A stretch of DNA of 64,000 nucleotides from Todiramphus chloris collaris (taxonomy: Eukaryota > Chordata > Aves > Coraciiformes > Alcedinidae), in contig JANVCC010010406.1 of the NCBI GenBank assembly GCA_025345505.1, positions 18,739,825 to 18,803,824 on the forward strand, written 5' to 3'. The notes under the pieces are model-generated. The model did no database searches. It had not been told where the DNA came from and saw only the letters and a program-made list of their open reading frames with translations. Of the stretch, positions 48,915 to 62,500 are shown piece after piece (position 1 is the stretch's first letter; every line of letters begins with the position of its first letter). Position numbers and translations under genes: made by a program.

Positions 48915-51900
48915 TGCAATTCTTTGTGGCAATACAAAAAGCGTACACATCTTTGCACCTATTGTGTAATTCTGTTTCTACTTAGGAGATTTTGTATTTA
49001 TTTCTGTATTACTTTATTTTAATTCTTAGAGTTCCAAATTCACTGAGGAAAAATTTTAAAGGTGTCAGTGGCTACTAGATGTCATTTTTGCATGAAGTCA
49101 GTCGCTTCAGGCAATAGCAAAAGGTGCAGGAGTTCCCAGAGGAATCTCCTTACTTCTGACTTCTCCCATCTTTGAAATACAGCTTTAAACTCAAAACAGC
49201 AGTAGATGAATGGTGAAGATTGAAATGATGTCAACAATTTGTCTGGAGGCCAAAGAAAATACAAAGGGGCCCTCAATGGCTTCATCTCTGATTTTGTTGC
49301 AATGCAGCTGTGAGTAATAAGCTTGCTTTCTTTTCAGGCACAGTCCACTACATGTGAAATAGTTTCTGAACTTAGCACACAGTTTCCTGACCATATATGA
49401 TTTTCCTGGGGATCAGAAGCCTTTCAGTGAATAGTTTGATCTGAGCATATCATGCAGCAGGAAGATGGGTGGTGGTCTGCTGGCTTGATCTCACAGGTTG
49501 CAGAGCTTGGGAAAGGTCATTGTTTAGACATATTAATATAATTTTATTGCTGGCCCTATAATTTATTTTGACTCGTCTGAACAGTGGCCTATTTTGTACT
49601 AAATTTTAAGCATTTGTGCAGAGAAGTTATGTAAATACATGTTTTCTGTATGGGTGGGTTTAGAAAAAACTCAGTGGGAATAAGGAACTAGATTAAATCT
49701 TTTTTCTTCTACAATCTGTAGAAAGTCTGCATTCATAGCAGTGACTGCCATTTCTAAAAGGTGAACACAGCCAGCAGAAAGGTGTCCCTTCATACATTTA
49801 TGAAGTGTTATTTTATATATATGTAAAAATACAGAGAATATTTTATTTTATTTTATGACCATGAAATCAGAGTGATATTCTAAGTGTTTGTATTTATTTA
49901 TCTTTGGTTTTGGCATCTTCATTAATCTCTTAACACATCTTAAAATGACTGAGTAACTGAAATGACATCCCTCAGTGTAGTCTGCATGAAGCAAATCTAT
50001 AAAATAAAATCAAAAGTAAAAAGCACTACAAAGCTGAGACAAAGATATCTTTTCTGCTTTGGATTCTGAGTTGTGCTTCTGCTTCTAGTGACATCACACT
50101 CTCACAGGAGAGTGCATCAGGTGAATAATGCTGGTAACAATGATGCAGACAGATACGAGTGATACTGCTACAGAGATCAAAGAAAAGTCCATTAATTTAA
50201 GTGAAAAAATGCAGGTAAAACACAGATAGATATGAGATCTGAATGTGGCCCCAGACCGGCTTCTTTCTGTCCATCAACATGGAGCCCATCACTATAGTCT
50301 CTGATGGCCTCTCCCACATGTCCCTTCTCCTCCCATTTCTCTGGAGATTGTCCCAACAGAAATTAAGAGAGAAAGAAGAGGATTGGTGTCAGCAATGGCT
50401 GGTTTGATAGTCACAATCAACACTGAACAAACATTTAGGAGTTCTGCAGTGGGGGGTATGAGATAGTGAAATACATTACCTGTCAGCCTCCGTATTTCTG
50501 CTGAAGGGAGAAAGTGGCTACAGCTACCACACCATTTGTTCTTGCTGAGAACCAGGAAGTGAAACATAATTTGAAATTAATAAGATGTTAACAATCATGG
50601 GTTCTAATTAACATTCTTAAGTTGAAGGGAATTTGCTACAACAACTTGAAAAATACAGTTCTACTCTGAGTCCTACTCACTTAGCTCTAAACTAAAAGTA
50701 CTGGCTTCTTGATTTTTCTTTAGGTTTAAAATAAAGTTACTGAAATTTTCTGCTCTTTTGTTTTCTTTTTGGTTATTGCTGTAACAACCAGCTGGCAGAA
50801 GAAGGGATTCCCCTGCCTTATGCTGGATGTTAGTACAACTGCTAAATTAATCCAATGTCTGAGATGGCTTAGTTCTGTTTAAGGATTGAAAGACTGTGAA
50901 GAAAACCAATATTTTGGGGACAAAAATAAAAGTCTCATTGGGAATTTTGGTTAGTGAAAGAAATATACTAAAACCACAGAGGCCAAGAGAAAACATCTTC
51001 AAAAGCAGAAAAGACAAGATACTGTCCCCTTCTGTTACTGCCAATGAGTTTGTAAAAGGGAAGAAGCAATTCTGGCCAGGAGATTCAAATGGATCATTTA
51101 TGAGTCAAAAGGAATAATCCTAGGATCTACTTGGTAAAGAATAAGAGAAAAAAAAGAAAAACAGAACCCCTGAAAAACAGTAGAGTGAGGTGAAGAGCAG
51201 AAAAGCATGATGAGTCAGGTGAAAGCCAAGTAAGATCAGCTAGAGCTATATGAAATTCCCAAGATTTGGTCAGCAAGAATGTGGGCTGTTGATAGATTTG
51301 AGGTGCTTCGAATTCAAGGCTGGTTGATCCTGAAGTCCTACAAGCGCAAACTGAAGTAATTTCTACTAGGAATGAAAGCATTCAATTCAATCCTGAAGGT
51401 CTTATGTTTCTAAATAGCTTCTAGCATCCAACCACACTTTCCACTCACTTGTTGAGCGGTACAATCTAGACTCCAGCCTGCTCTCACAAACTGTCTAGTC
51501 ATAATGTTTGCAATGAAACACCAGTAAAACTGGGAGAATAAATTCGTATCTGGCATGATCTCCACAGCAGCAGCAGCAGGTTGACATCTTAAACATCTGG
51601 ATCTTGGGCTTTCCTGAAGTCTCCAGGTCCCAACAATATCTCCTACACTTGAATTACACAAAATTTGTTACAATCTACACAACTGAGGGGAATAATTAAG
51701 GAATGATATAAATTTAATTGCAAGCAATATTTAATTGAAGTATTAGTAATAAATATTGGTCCCTGCTCACACAACATTTTGGATAACACAAGTTGCTTAG
51801 CTGATTTTAAAAATGAGCTTCAGTGAGGATTCATCATAGAAATTACTACTTCGTGAAACCTGTGCTCTTGTATACATAAGCCCTTCAATTATTGTGATTA

Positions 51901-54900
51901 TGAATTTTACAGGATTGTATCTCTCTGTCATTTTTTAAATTTCTGTGTTCATTGTGCACATAGAAAAGATAAAAATAATGTTGCTGTGTGTGATAAGAAT
52001 TTCCTTTAGGAAGGTACTATTTAGATTCAGGGGTTATGTTGAAGTCTAGATAACTGAAAAGTGTAAGAATTTTTCTTATGCAGTAAAAAAACCCCATAAC
52101 AACAGAACAAGGTCAGTGTTTTAGAACTAGGCAAGAATTTTCCTAAAGCAACAGGAAAGAAGAAATTAAAGTTTGTTAGAATAACTGCAAGCCTGGAGTT
52201 TGTGAATTGGAAAGACTATACACTCCATAATAAGATACATTGAGAGATCAGGCTGTAAGGGTTTTTACACTTTCAGCATTTTGTCAGCATATAGTTTGAC
52301 AACATGGTTTTGTTAATTAAAGTCAATTATTTTATATGTTGTTCTGTCCCTTGGATAAGAAAGTTCAGGGTCATTGATACCTAAATAAATAGGTAGCTGT
52401 CTTTGTATCTGAAAAAATGGCTAGGTTTTCTTTTTAAATAAAAGGAACATACATTTTGCATAACTTGAAGCAACTATTTCTTTTGCATTTTATGACATCT
52501 TTACACTAAAGAGGAAGACAAGTGAGAGTGAGCTGATTGCTAGGCATACCACATGTTCCTCTCTGGAGACTCCCCAGCAGGAAATAACTTCAGTTGGCAC
52601 AGGAGTGGGGGAAAGCCAAGGCAAACTGAGAGAGGTAACTCTTCTGTCAGTAAGATTTGCCATAACATATTGAAACTTTGATTCCTGACAGGGGTCAGTG
52701 ACAGATTACTTTGAGTAAGTGGTAACCTGCCTCGTGACTGCTGCTTATTCTCTATCACTGTTATGCCATTTCACATCTGTCCTTATTCTCCAGAGACAGT
52801 AGATGTTGCTCCCAGAGATGCATTAGAAATGCACTTTTTGACGTAATGAGCCAAATGACTCCTTTGTCTGGCTTGTAAAGGTTGTGAACCAGATGTCTGG
52901 AGTTGCAGGAGGAAAGGGAGAACATCTGAGGAACAGAGAGCAACACTTCAGAACAGCTCTGAGTTTAGGGAAGCCAAATATTTGACCAGGTTCTTCTGTA
53001 TTTCTATTAATTACTGGGTGAGCAAAACCAGATTCCCTTGAAGGGCTGTATTTGAAATCTATAGTTTGGTATGGGCTGTGCTTGTAAGTAGGAGGCGAGC
53101 AAAACCTGCTCTAAGACCCTTCAGAAAAACTTCTGGAAGTTTTGTGTTCCTATAAACTAAAGACTGAATATTTTATGTGAGAAAATGTGGTTAACCAATG
53201 CTCATTTGCAAAATTGCCCTCTTGTATAAGCTGAATCCTGCCCGTCTTCTCAGATTCTTCTCTTGTATCCACTATCAGAAGTCCTTTCATTTTGCCTGGG
53301 CTTTCCCTCTATATAATGCATCATACCATTTTCTGTGTCACAGCTCCTGCCCCTACTTGTTCTTTAATGAGTACTTTGTGCTGAGTGCACACAGTCCTTA
53401 GGGATTACTCTAAACCCCTGGTGCACCTCTAGGTAGAGTTTCAAGACGGTTGTCTTTTCCAGAGGGAAACCTTAACAGGCAGAAACTGAGCATAGGCTTA
53501 GCTAGGACTGTACAGTAGATCTCTCTTCGTAGCTGGGGCTTCCCTGGAGCAGGCAAGTGTCAGAACAGAACAGATCTGACAGTACCTCCAGGACCAACTA
53601 TTCACTCCTTCCCAGCAAGTGACTTAGTTACTTGTTGGGATCCCAAGCTCCAACCTTAAATTGTTTAGTTAAAGTGATGTCAAACAAAGCTCTCGTTTGG
53701 ATGTCTGAAATATATCTATTTAACATGCCTATATACACAAGGATGGGATGTAAAGATTTTAGACAAATATAAAAGTTCTCTAGTTTCAACAGATTTTTCT
53801 GCATTTTCAATAACTGCACAAACAAAAATTCCAATTTCATATTCCCTGATAGAATTAACTCATTTAATTAGACTCCACCTGGTGCAGTTAGTAGGGCAGA
53901 GACCCCATGGAACAAAAAGTCTAGGATAAAGACTAGCAAATTTCTTACTGATCCTTGTCAAGTCTGGAAAGTGTTCCTGCAACCAGAATGTTCTTTTGAT
54001 AGCTTTCATACAAATTAGAAGATTGCAGGTATGGAGTCTGATTTGTCTCACTATTTTCTTGCCAAAACTGCCTCTTCATCTGACATGGGATGAAAAGTTG
54101 GAGTGTGTGGGTTAAAAAATAAAAAAAGGGGGGGGTCATGTTTTATGGAAAAAAAAATAAAGAAGAAGAAAGAAAAGATCCTTTCCACAGTCACCAAACT
54201 ACTACAGGCTGTTACTTTACTGTGAGTCAAACTGCTGAAACCTCTGGATGGTGTTTTCTCTTTCCACTAGGGTATTCTGGAAGATGGAAATAAGTCCTCA
54301 TTGTCTTCAGATCCATGTTTCCCCATTCCAGCAGCACTTTTCCGAGGAAAGACTGAACAAAAGTTGAATAAAGACTCCAGGATTTCTCATGTGTTAATGA
54401 TGGCAGCTATATTAGCCCTGCTACCTGTACCTCCAGAAACAGGCTTTCAGTAGCTCCCACCTAAGTAGCCAGAAGAAAACAATAATGAGATTCAGTCAAA
54501 GCAGTTATTTTAAACAAACACATTCATTCACCACACTGGACTGGCTCCCAAATTTTGTCTGATGACGGCGACAGAGTAGGGTGTGATATCTGCACCTGAC
54601 TTTCTCTCTGCCATTTCCTGCTCAGCTCCTGCTTTGATCTCTGTCTCTGAATATAATTATGAAGACTGAATCAGTCCCAGGCTCTCATTTCTGCTGCCCG
54701 AACTTGCCCTCCTCTCTAGTTCTTAAGGACGACACTGTGATTCTCAGAAGCTTGCCTTTTATTTTTAGTCCAATAAAATGGACCACCTGCAAATTCAGGT
54801 TGCTTTTTTCTTTTTATTATGTAGCCAACATATCCCAAAAGTACCCAGTGCATGCATATAAAACATAATTAATCTTCTGAAAGGAATGTATCTTCGTTGC

Positions 54901-57900
54901 CTGAAATTGTTGTACCAAACCCTCAGGTGACAAACACACTGGCAAAGCTCCATTGAAATCAGCCCAGCTATCTTCATTTACAACACTCATGTTTGGCCCT
55001 ATCCTTTTGTTCTCAGTGATAAATGCATACTGAGCTGGATCTTCAGGACTAAAGAAATTGGTTACCAGTGGGAGGCACTTAGCATAGCTCTGTTAACTGA
55101 AATGAAATTATCCTGATTTACAGTAGCCGAGCATTTGAAACACCCTCCTTCCCATATCCTGCCACCCAGCAGATATTGTTTCAATATTCGGCATCTAAAA
55201 ATATTCTTACAATGGAAAAATATATTTACATGGCAAAGATATTGTTCTAAGGCTATGCACTGAGCTCAGGAGATTAGGACCTTGAGGTCTTATGTCTTAC
55301 ATCCTGTGTTCTACATACGTGGTGTAGTACTCACCTTTATATTACACTGGTGTATTTAATTATGTTATTTATATATGTTTACATTATTTTATATATTAAT
55401 TATTTAATTAATAATTATTTAATTCCTGTTTGTTGGCAAAAGAGCAAACCTGAAGAAGTACCAACCAAAACTCAAAGGTGTTGTTTCTCTTGAATGCAGC
55501 TCTTGAGAAAGATATGACATTATTCATCACTGTAGAAGTCATGTCAAAGAGTAATAAGGAATCTCATACTATTCAGCACATGTACATCTAAACATATGTA
55601 CACATACATACATGCATTCATGACAGTTCTCAGAAACATCCTCCTTCTAAGCTTTTCACTAGCTAACTGCAGTGTAAAAGCAACATAAGCAAGGACAGAA
55701 ATACATATCATACCTCTAATTTTAGAGCTTTTGTTTTGTAAAAACAATCGTCAAGTTTGTCTCAGATGTGTTTGTTGACAAAGAGCTTAGAGTTTCATCC
55801 TTTATTAACCAGAATGTTTTACTGTAGCCAATTTCATGTTACCATCACAAACAGCACACATCAAGTGCTTGTGCCTAACGACTATTATGAAATCTTCTGG
55901 GACAGTTAAGGTTGTAAAACAAGAACATAAGTGCATGCATAAAAAGCACAAGCCAACTGTTTACAGCTCCTACATAAATATCCTCCTTATGTTTCCTTTA
56001 TTTTTTTATTAGAAAGTGACAAGGCAAAGGTCAAGTGCCCAGCAAATGTCCTCCATTTCTGTCTATTGAACCAGAGCAAACTAAGTTTAGCTAATCCTCA
56101 ATGTTTTCTATTGTAGAGAAGGGCAAGGACATTAAGGAGAAAATCAAACAGCTATTTTTCTTCTGTAATTTTAGGAAAATTCTTCAGATGCTGGAATCTC
56201 AGGCTTAAATCTAGTGTCTGGCAGACCCACATTACCATGGCCTTCAGCAGACTTGCTTTAATTTCACAATGATACACATGATGAAAAGCTCAAGGCTCTC
56301 TTATTTATGGACAGATTGGATTACATTTGCAATATCATCAGAATAAATTTACTTATAAAATAGTCTTAGACATTTAAAGGACTAACTCTATCGTGTTATA
56401 CTCACTTTCTGCTGCTGTAGCTTCACTGACCTTTTAAAGAGAGAACTCTTCATTAAACAGTTAAGCACAGAGTTAAAGGAAAAGCATTTCCATCTCTTAT
56501 CTCTGAAGTGTCTGACTTTGAAGTTTTGTAGAGCAAAAGATACAGTTCAGGCTGAAGTCAAATACTCACCACAGGAACTACTATTCGTACAATAGCAGAG
56601 GGTGTGTTACAATGGAGATTTGCTGAATATACAGACTTTTTGAACACAGTCAATACACAGTGTTCTGTTAACAAGTTGATCTCTTCCTGGAGTCATCCTT
56701 TAGATCCTTCATTACAGGGACTTGTGCAAAAGAGTTTCACTGAAACAGGGTAATTCCTTTGACAGATGAGCTAACAATAACTGTATTTTCCTTTTCGATA
56801 TGTGGTTTTTCGTTTTACTTCACATGTCTGTATTAAGGGACCTTTTTTAATGAGCATTTTATCCTACTACTAGATCTTAAGTTGGGATCATTTTGTAACC
56901 AGTAGCATTTCAATGTGACAGAAACAGCAGAGAACAGCTGAGAAATAATAAGCCTGACTTCTGTAGGCATTTCACAGAAGTTTCTTTAAGTACTTAGCAA
57001 CTGTTAGAACAGTATGTAAAGTGCAATGAAAGGCTCCAAATTTTCATGCTCTTGTCTCTACAGAGCTGTTAAATTTTCCCAATGAGGAGTGATACAGAGA
57101 TGCTCTGGCTATGTTTCCATAAATATTTCCTTAAGGAAATGTTTCTATTCGTCAAATCCATAGGGAGTATTTTTAATAAGACAAGACTCACCCTCCAGCA
57201 TGATCCATCAGTAAATGACAGTGTGATGCTAGTGTTGTTTCTTACAATAAAGATGTTTTGGGTTTTCTGTAGAAAAGCAAATTCACATTCTTAACTTTCC
57301 TGTAACCCTCCTGTCCCTCCTCAATAAGCCCATGTCCACTTTTTAGCCATCTTGCCTGTCAAATCCACTCCAGCCTATCTGTGGTTGTTGCTCTCTTTCT
57401 TAAAAATCTTTTGAAAAAAGAGACCCTCAATTTTTTCACACATTTTTAGTAGTTCTTAATATTTATAGCAATACATTGAATGTAGTATGTATATGTGACA
57501 TTTCACTATTAGATAGACAATTTCTAGGGTAAGGGAATGAATCTGAAATTTGGCAAACCAATTTAGGTTACTCACATGCATGCACACGCAGATGGAGTCA
57601 CTCCTCCCTGTAGATATATATACACCCACAGATATAACCTTCTTCCATTCACGGTTCCTTATTAAAATTTAGAATACTTGAAGAGTCAAAATAGAATAGA
57701 ATTATTCAACCATGGGTAAGCCAAGGTGCTAAACAGCTCCATGGTTATCCCAAGCTCATCCAGTGCACTCTGTGCTCTTTTGGACTCACCATCTACATCA
57801 CTAATTTTTTTTTTTTTTTAATTAAAAGTAAACACCTTCCTTTAATTTTCCTCTGCTGGAGGAGTTAATTTCTTTTAGAAAACTAGTGCCAACAGTCACT

Positions 57901-58340
57901 GAACAAAAGAGCAAAGAGTAAGTATTGGTGAGAAATTTTATCAATGACAGCCACACCTTAAGGAAACAAAAAGAGGAAACAAACATGTTTAGAGCCAATA
58001 CTGACAAAATACAGAGAGGTTTCACCATGGAATATATAGTTCCACTACTACCTGCCTTGTCCTACCACTGTTACAGTCTTTAAAAAACCAAAAAAAAACC
58101 AAAAGAAAGAAAGAAATGGTCTGTCCATTTATCTTACTTCTACTTTTTCTTTTCTTCTTCTCTAAGAAGTCTTCAGTTCTTCCTCAGCTGTCACAGGCTA
58201 TGACTGCTTCTAACTGCCACCTGCAAGGTCTCCTCCTAACACAAGAGGAACCAGTCACATGTGTTTATCCAGTAATAAATTATATTCTAGATGCAGAAAT
58301 CCACAAGGTGATTCAGAAGAATATACCCATGAGATATTAC
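48915..58340. other. Non-coding stretch, a few ancient relics
   Basis: About 9.4 kb with no gene recognised. Short old-repeat-like phrases occur at 54931-54970 (ctggcaaagctccattgaaa) and 55100-55130 (ttatcctgatttacagtagc), resembling amniote-wide relics. A very AT-rich patch lies at 55355-55425 and a T-run at about 57806-57819. Confidence 0.45.
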
Positions 58341-58556
58341 TTTTCTATGAAGAAGTTCTTTACTATGAGGGTGGTGAGACACTGGAACAGGTTGCTTGGT
58401 GAGGTGGTGGAAGCCCCATCCTTGGAAGTTTTTAAAGTCAAGCTGGATGGGTCTCTGAGCAAGCTGCTCTAGTGGGAGGTGTCCCTGCCCATGGCAGGGG
58501 ATTAGAACTAGATGATCTTTGAGGTCCCTTCCAACCCTGACAATTCTATGATTACT
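58341..58556 (+). mobile_element. CR1 LINE, 3' terminal fragment
   Basis: The last codons of ORF2 and the 3' end of a CR1: gaagttctttactatgaggg, ggtggtgagacactggaaca, ggtgtccctgcccatggcag, agatgatctttgaggtccct and attctatgatt. In the plus frame it reads KKFFTMRVVRHWNRLLGEVV followed by EAPSLEVF. This is a different CR1 subfamily from the 17.6- and 48.7-kb copies, judging by the 'gggaggtgtccctgcccatgg' type of 3' end. Confidence 0.9.
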
Positions 58557-58741
58557 GTGAATTAAATATATATCTACAACATTTTAGAAGAACACCTATC
58601 TAAATCTTAAACATTTATAGCACTATGCAAGTTCTGTGATTATCTTAATTTTTGTGAAGGAAGTTATACAGATCTCCTAAAAGTGGCTCTGAAAACATGA
58701 AACCCAATCTTTTTGATGATGATAATTTAGTTTTTCTTTGC

Positions 58742-59148
58742 TTTTTTTTTTCTTTTTTGGTCTAAAAAACAAGAGCAGTTATCTGTTCCCTCTCTGCTGC
58801 TACACTGCTCAATTCCTTAAAAAGAATTCCTTGAAAATAACCCAGTTCTTCTTGCTTTTTCATGTGAAATATCTTGATCACAAAGACCATTTTCTGTTCT
58901 GATGGAACATAGTAATTGCCAGCTTTTGGGGCCATACTGGCCTTATGGATGTCCTGCTTATACATGTGCCTGTACTCCTTGTGGCAATTTTGGGGTCTTT
59001 CATAGGTGAGTTTTGTTTGAACCTTATGAAACTTTTTAATAGCCAACATCTTATTCTGATATTTGGCTTTTACAGGTGCATAAGCCTGGTGCTTTTTCAG
59101 CAGGCTTTCCAGTACAGATGACACCTTCTTTGCTTCCTTCTCTGTCAT
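58742..59148 (-). pseudogene. RPL7: Processed pseudogene of ribosomal protein L7 (internally deleted)
   Basis: On the minus strand an ATG at 59146-59148 opens a 128-codon frame matching the start of the 60S ribosomal protein L7, a large-subunit protein of about 246 residues. Diagnostic segments are ESLLKKHQAYA (codons 14-24), LAIKKFHKVQ (35-44), CHKEYRHMYKQDI (55-67) and KAGNYYVPSEQKMVFVIKI (75-93), close to KAGNYYVPAEPKLAFVIRI of the parent. After codon 93 most of the middle is missing, roughly 120 codons. The frame continues in sequence like the parent's C-terminus (HMKK, then AEREQITAL against NREDQINRL), with a short duplicated segment between. It has no introns and ends in an A-rich tail (plus-strand 58742-58758), so it is a retrocopy of an mRNA. 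It has many substitutions and the frame does not end at the parental stop, so no function is expected. Confidence 0.9.
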
Positions 59149-60909
59149 GATCAGAGCCAGAAGAGAGATATATACTTTCTTAGACAAGAGCTCCCACCTC
59201 AAACTGTGTCATTAAATTTACCCTCACTCTTCCTAAATAAGTGCTTTCATAGGCATCCATTTTGATTTATGATGATAGAAAAATTGTAGCTGGAGAGTCA
59301 AAATCCATCAAGCAGTTTTGACAGAATCCAAGTACTATATTATTTTTAAATTTACATTTGTCTTCAAGACACAATTCCCTCCATATTAACTGTATGAGTA
59401 CACGTACACGTGATTCAGGATATTTACTGTTTTGCTAAAATACAATATTGAATGTTAATGAAGAATAACGTCTAACTTAACACAGAAGCAACTGCCAGTA
59501 ATGTATTGATATAGGTAGAAACAGCCATGATCTTTTTCCTTTGGTAATATAAAAGAATGAAATACAAACTAGGAAAGATCTTTAACTGATGGTGACTGCC
59601 AAAAATACTATTATTATCCTATCCTAGGTCATAATTTTGAAATGGATAGATTAGAAAAAATCACAGGACAATATTAGTCTAAATACTGATGTCCTGACGC
59701 ACAATTGCGCTGCAAAATGAGATTAAGACATTCTGTGTTCTGGCTTGTAGACACTTAATTTCTGATTAGATGACTGGAAGAAACTGTTATGTTCAGAATG
59801 GTTGACTGGAAGAAACTGTCAGAGTGTTGATATCTTCCAGGGACTGTGGCTCCACAATGCACGTTAATTCTATTTGGTTTTGTGAGAAAACAAATGTGTG
59901 TACTCCTTTGGGGAATTATGAGATTTATTTGCCATTTTGCAACTTTCCTTACAAAATACATTTGGCATATAAAAGGCATAAGCCTTGTGGTGACAAAGGT
60001 GCTCAGCAGCCTTGACAGTGAAGATTGCTGGCTTCTTTAAGTCAGAGGACAGTTAGAGGAAAGTAGAGGTCTTTGTTTACATGTAAGCACCCATGTCAAT
60101 TCTTACTTCATGCCAACAGACACAGAAGAGCTTTGCAAATCCTGCATCAGTTTCTGAGAAAACACTTCAAAGCATCTGTCATTAATCTGAAAACACCTTA
60201 GTGCCTGAACACAGATTTGTAATGCAGTGAAGTGCTACTCATTAAATAAGATTCCATAAAAAGAAGCAAGTAACCAGTCAAAACCAACAGAGTCACAAAG
60301 TATAACCCAATTTGGAGCTGCAGTTCAGGGCCTGATGTTACAGACCAGGATATCTGAATAACAAAGATTCAACTTTGTCTGTGGGATGTAGGCAACTTTG
60401 CTACTCAGGAACTTGTGTGCTCATTAAAAATCAGCCTACTTTTTCTGTCTTGCCTTCTTGTCTCATTAAGACTTAAAGAGCCTGGCTCCATGTTTGTCTC
60501 TACTGACAGGGAGATATACAAAATGTGCAATGTTGTGGTCCTAAGTGCCAGAGGATAAGTAGCACATGAGGTATCTGTGTGGAATATTTTCTGTGTGAAT
60601 GCTTACACCTGGGGACATTTAATAACTGTTCCTTCTCAGCCACTCTATGAGAGAACACCTAAGCCAGAAGCTGAGCTTTCCATCTGCCTTTCATTAGACA
60701 GTTGAAGGAGGCAAACATAAGAGAAAGCAGTCCACTGCTCCTCTCTAGGATCCAAAGTGGCACAAAAATCCCTTTACCATACAGTGTCAGCTGCAAATGC
60801 AATCTCTCATGAAGGACCCTCTGACTACCGGCCACACTCTTATCGCAGTGAGCCACTGAGGGCTATCGGACCCTTATGCATTAGCGTTGACAACATATAA
60901 GGACTTGAC
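59149..60909. other. Non-coding stretch, one small direct repeat
   Basis: No gene recognised. The 17-mer tgactggaagaaactgt occurs at 59771-59787 and again at 59803-59819. Confidence 0.5.
59771..59819. repeat. 17-bp direct repeat
   Basis: The 17-mer tgactggaagaaactgt occurs twice exactly, 32 bp apart start to start. It may be a remnant of a short tandem duplication. Confidence 0.75.
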
Positions 60910-60914
60910 TAGTT
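60910..60914. repeat. Target-site duplication, left copy (TAGTT)
   Basis: TAGTT directly before the LTR is repeated at 61712-61716 directly after it. A 5-bp duplication is characteristic of ERVL-type integration. Confidence 0.85.
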
Positions 60915-61711
60915 TGTCGTGGTTTAGGGTCAGGGCAGCCCCTAAAACCTATAACAGACGCTCTCTGTTAACCCCCCTCCCTCCCCAAAGGGGAAGAGAA
61001 AGGGAATAAGGGAGAGAGACTTAGCGATTAGAAAAGGAAACTAGAACAGCTTTAATGAAAAGGAAAATAATAATTATAAAAATGGAATATATACAAATAT
61101 ATACAAAACCAGTATCGAACCCAACCCCCCTGATGGTAATTACATCACCGTCACCACTGATGTTGTGCAGGCTCCGGGGGAGTCCCAGACTGGGCCCCGC
61201 AGCAGACGGGAGATGTGTTCGGGAGCTGGATTCTGGTACCGGGTTCAGGAACACGCAGACTGGATCGAAGGCAGTCCTCCTTGGGTGCTCCGAGGAAGGA
61301 ACCGAGAGAGGACCCGAGCCAAGCCAAGCAAAAGCTGGCAAAGCAGTCCAAGAGGGGAGAGAAGAACCCAGAGACCCTTCGGGTCCCTCAGCTCTAGACC
61401 AAATATGGCGTATATGGGATGGAATCCCTCGCTGGTCAGTTTAGAGTCACCCGTCCTGTCCGCTCCTCCCTGAAGGTGCAGCCTTTCACTTCCTGCACCC
61501 CCCAGTGTGGTACACAGGACCCAGCAGTGGCCTTGGTCTGCATACCAATCCTTGGTAGTAACTCTAAACATAAGGTGTTATCACTGCTAGAAGCAGGCAC
61601 TGTCTGTGAAAACAGGCTGCTAACTTCAGAAAGTGCAGTTAATTAGAAGAACCAAACTGAAAAGTAAAATTACTGAACAGAATTAGTTCTGTTTTCACTC
61701 AAACCAGGACA
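60915..61711 (-). mobile_element. Solo LTR of a fossil endogenous retrovirus (ERVL-like)
   Basis: A 797-bp LTR in minus orientation. Read on the minus strand it starts TGTCCTGGTTTGAGTG and ends CCCTAAACCACGACA, both typical of an abundant avian LTR type. A polyadenylation signal of the ATTAAA type lies near its 3' end (plus-strand 61051-61056), before the cleavage-proximal tract. Its outer ends are short imperfect inverted repeats (TGTCGTGGTTT / AAACCAGGACA on the plus strand). A perfect 5-bp duplication (TAGTT) flanks it. No internal retroviral sequence remains on either side, so it arose by recombination between two LTRs. It looks full length and fairly young. The open frames inside it on both strands are incidental. 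Confidence 0.9.
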
Positions 61712-61716
61712 TAGTT
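61712..61716. repeat. Target-site duplication, right copy (TAGTT)
   Basis: An exact copy of 60910-60914 at the other edge of the solo LTR. Confidence 0.85.
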
Positions 61717-62500
61717 GGATCACATAATTTTGTTCTATTATTCTAGTACACTAAAAAAATCCCTCATACATAGTTACTTGATTCCTACAGTGATTTCAAT
61801 AATCACAGCTACTGCAAAAGAGTGTGCTCTCTCTTGCAATTATCTTGCCATCAAGAAAGCTAAGAAAATAGTAAAGGATTTTACTCCCCACTGGAGACTA
61901 TGATACTTGGGTTGTTTCTCATTAAAGAAAAGGTACATGTTTTAAAACATGTCAGTAACTGAAAAGATCTGCACCTTTGGAAAGTTGTTTTCAGGTGATG
62001 GATTTGCTTGTAAGGGAATCACTTAGAGGCTCAGTGTAGCTTTGAGCTAAACCACAGGATGAATTAGCTTTATAACAACAAGACTTACAGGAGGGTTTAG
62101 TATTAAATATTAAACATTTCTCCATTAAAATTCTGAATGGAAATTTGGGTATGATGGATTGATTTAAGGAAATAACCATTCATGTGACCATGCGCAAGAC
62201 CTCCATTTGCTTTTAAGTCTAGAAAGACACCTTATTGCTGATGTTACCTCCTGAATTCTAACAGAGGACTATGAAGTACAGAGATGGGCATCAACCCTAT
62301 GCTCAAAGTAATACACTTCAAGGCCTTGAAGTGCTGGAGGAGAGGAAGCCATTCCTCACCACTGACTGCACTTTTCTGGTGGATGCTTAGAAAAGCTTTC
62401 TAAGAGCTAGGGAGACCAAAGCACCCCAACATCTTCTTTACTTTCCAGAAACAAACCATTACAAATTAGTCAAGCAAAGCCCTATGAGATGTGAAAAAAA
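61717..62500. other. Non-coding stretch, no gene seen
   Basis: About 0.8 kb between the solo LTR and the CR1, with no recognised feature. Confidence 0.5.

Noticed and set aside
61055-61571. Several open frames of 60-129 codons on both strands
   Set aside because: They lie wholly inside the solo LTR and reflect its higher GC content, not genes.
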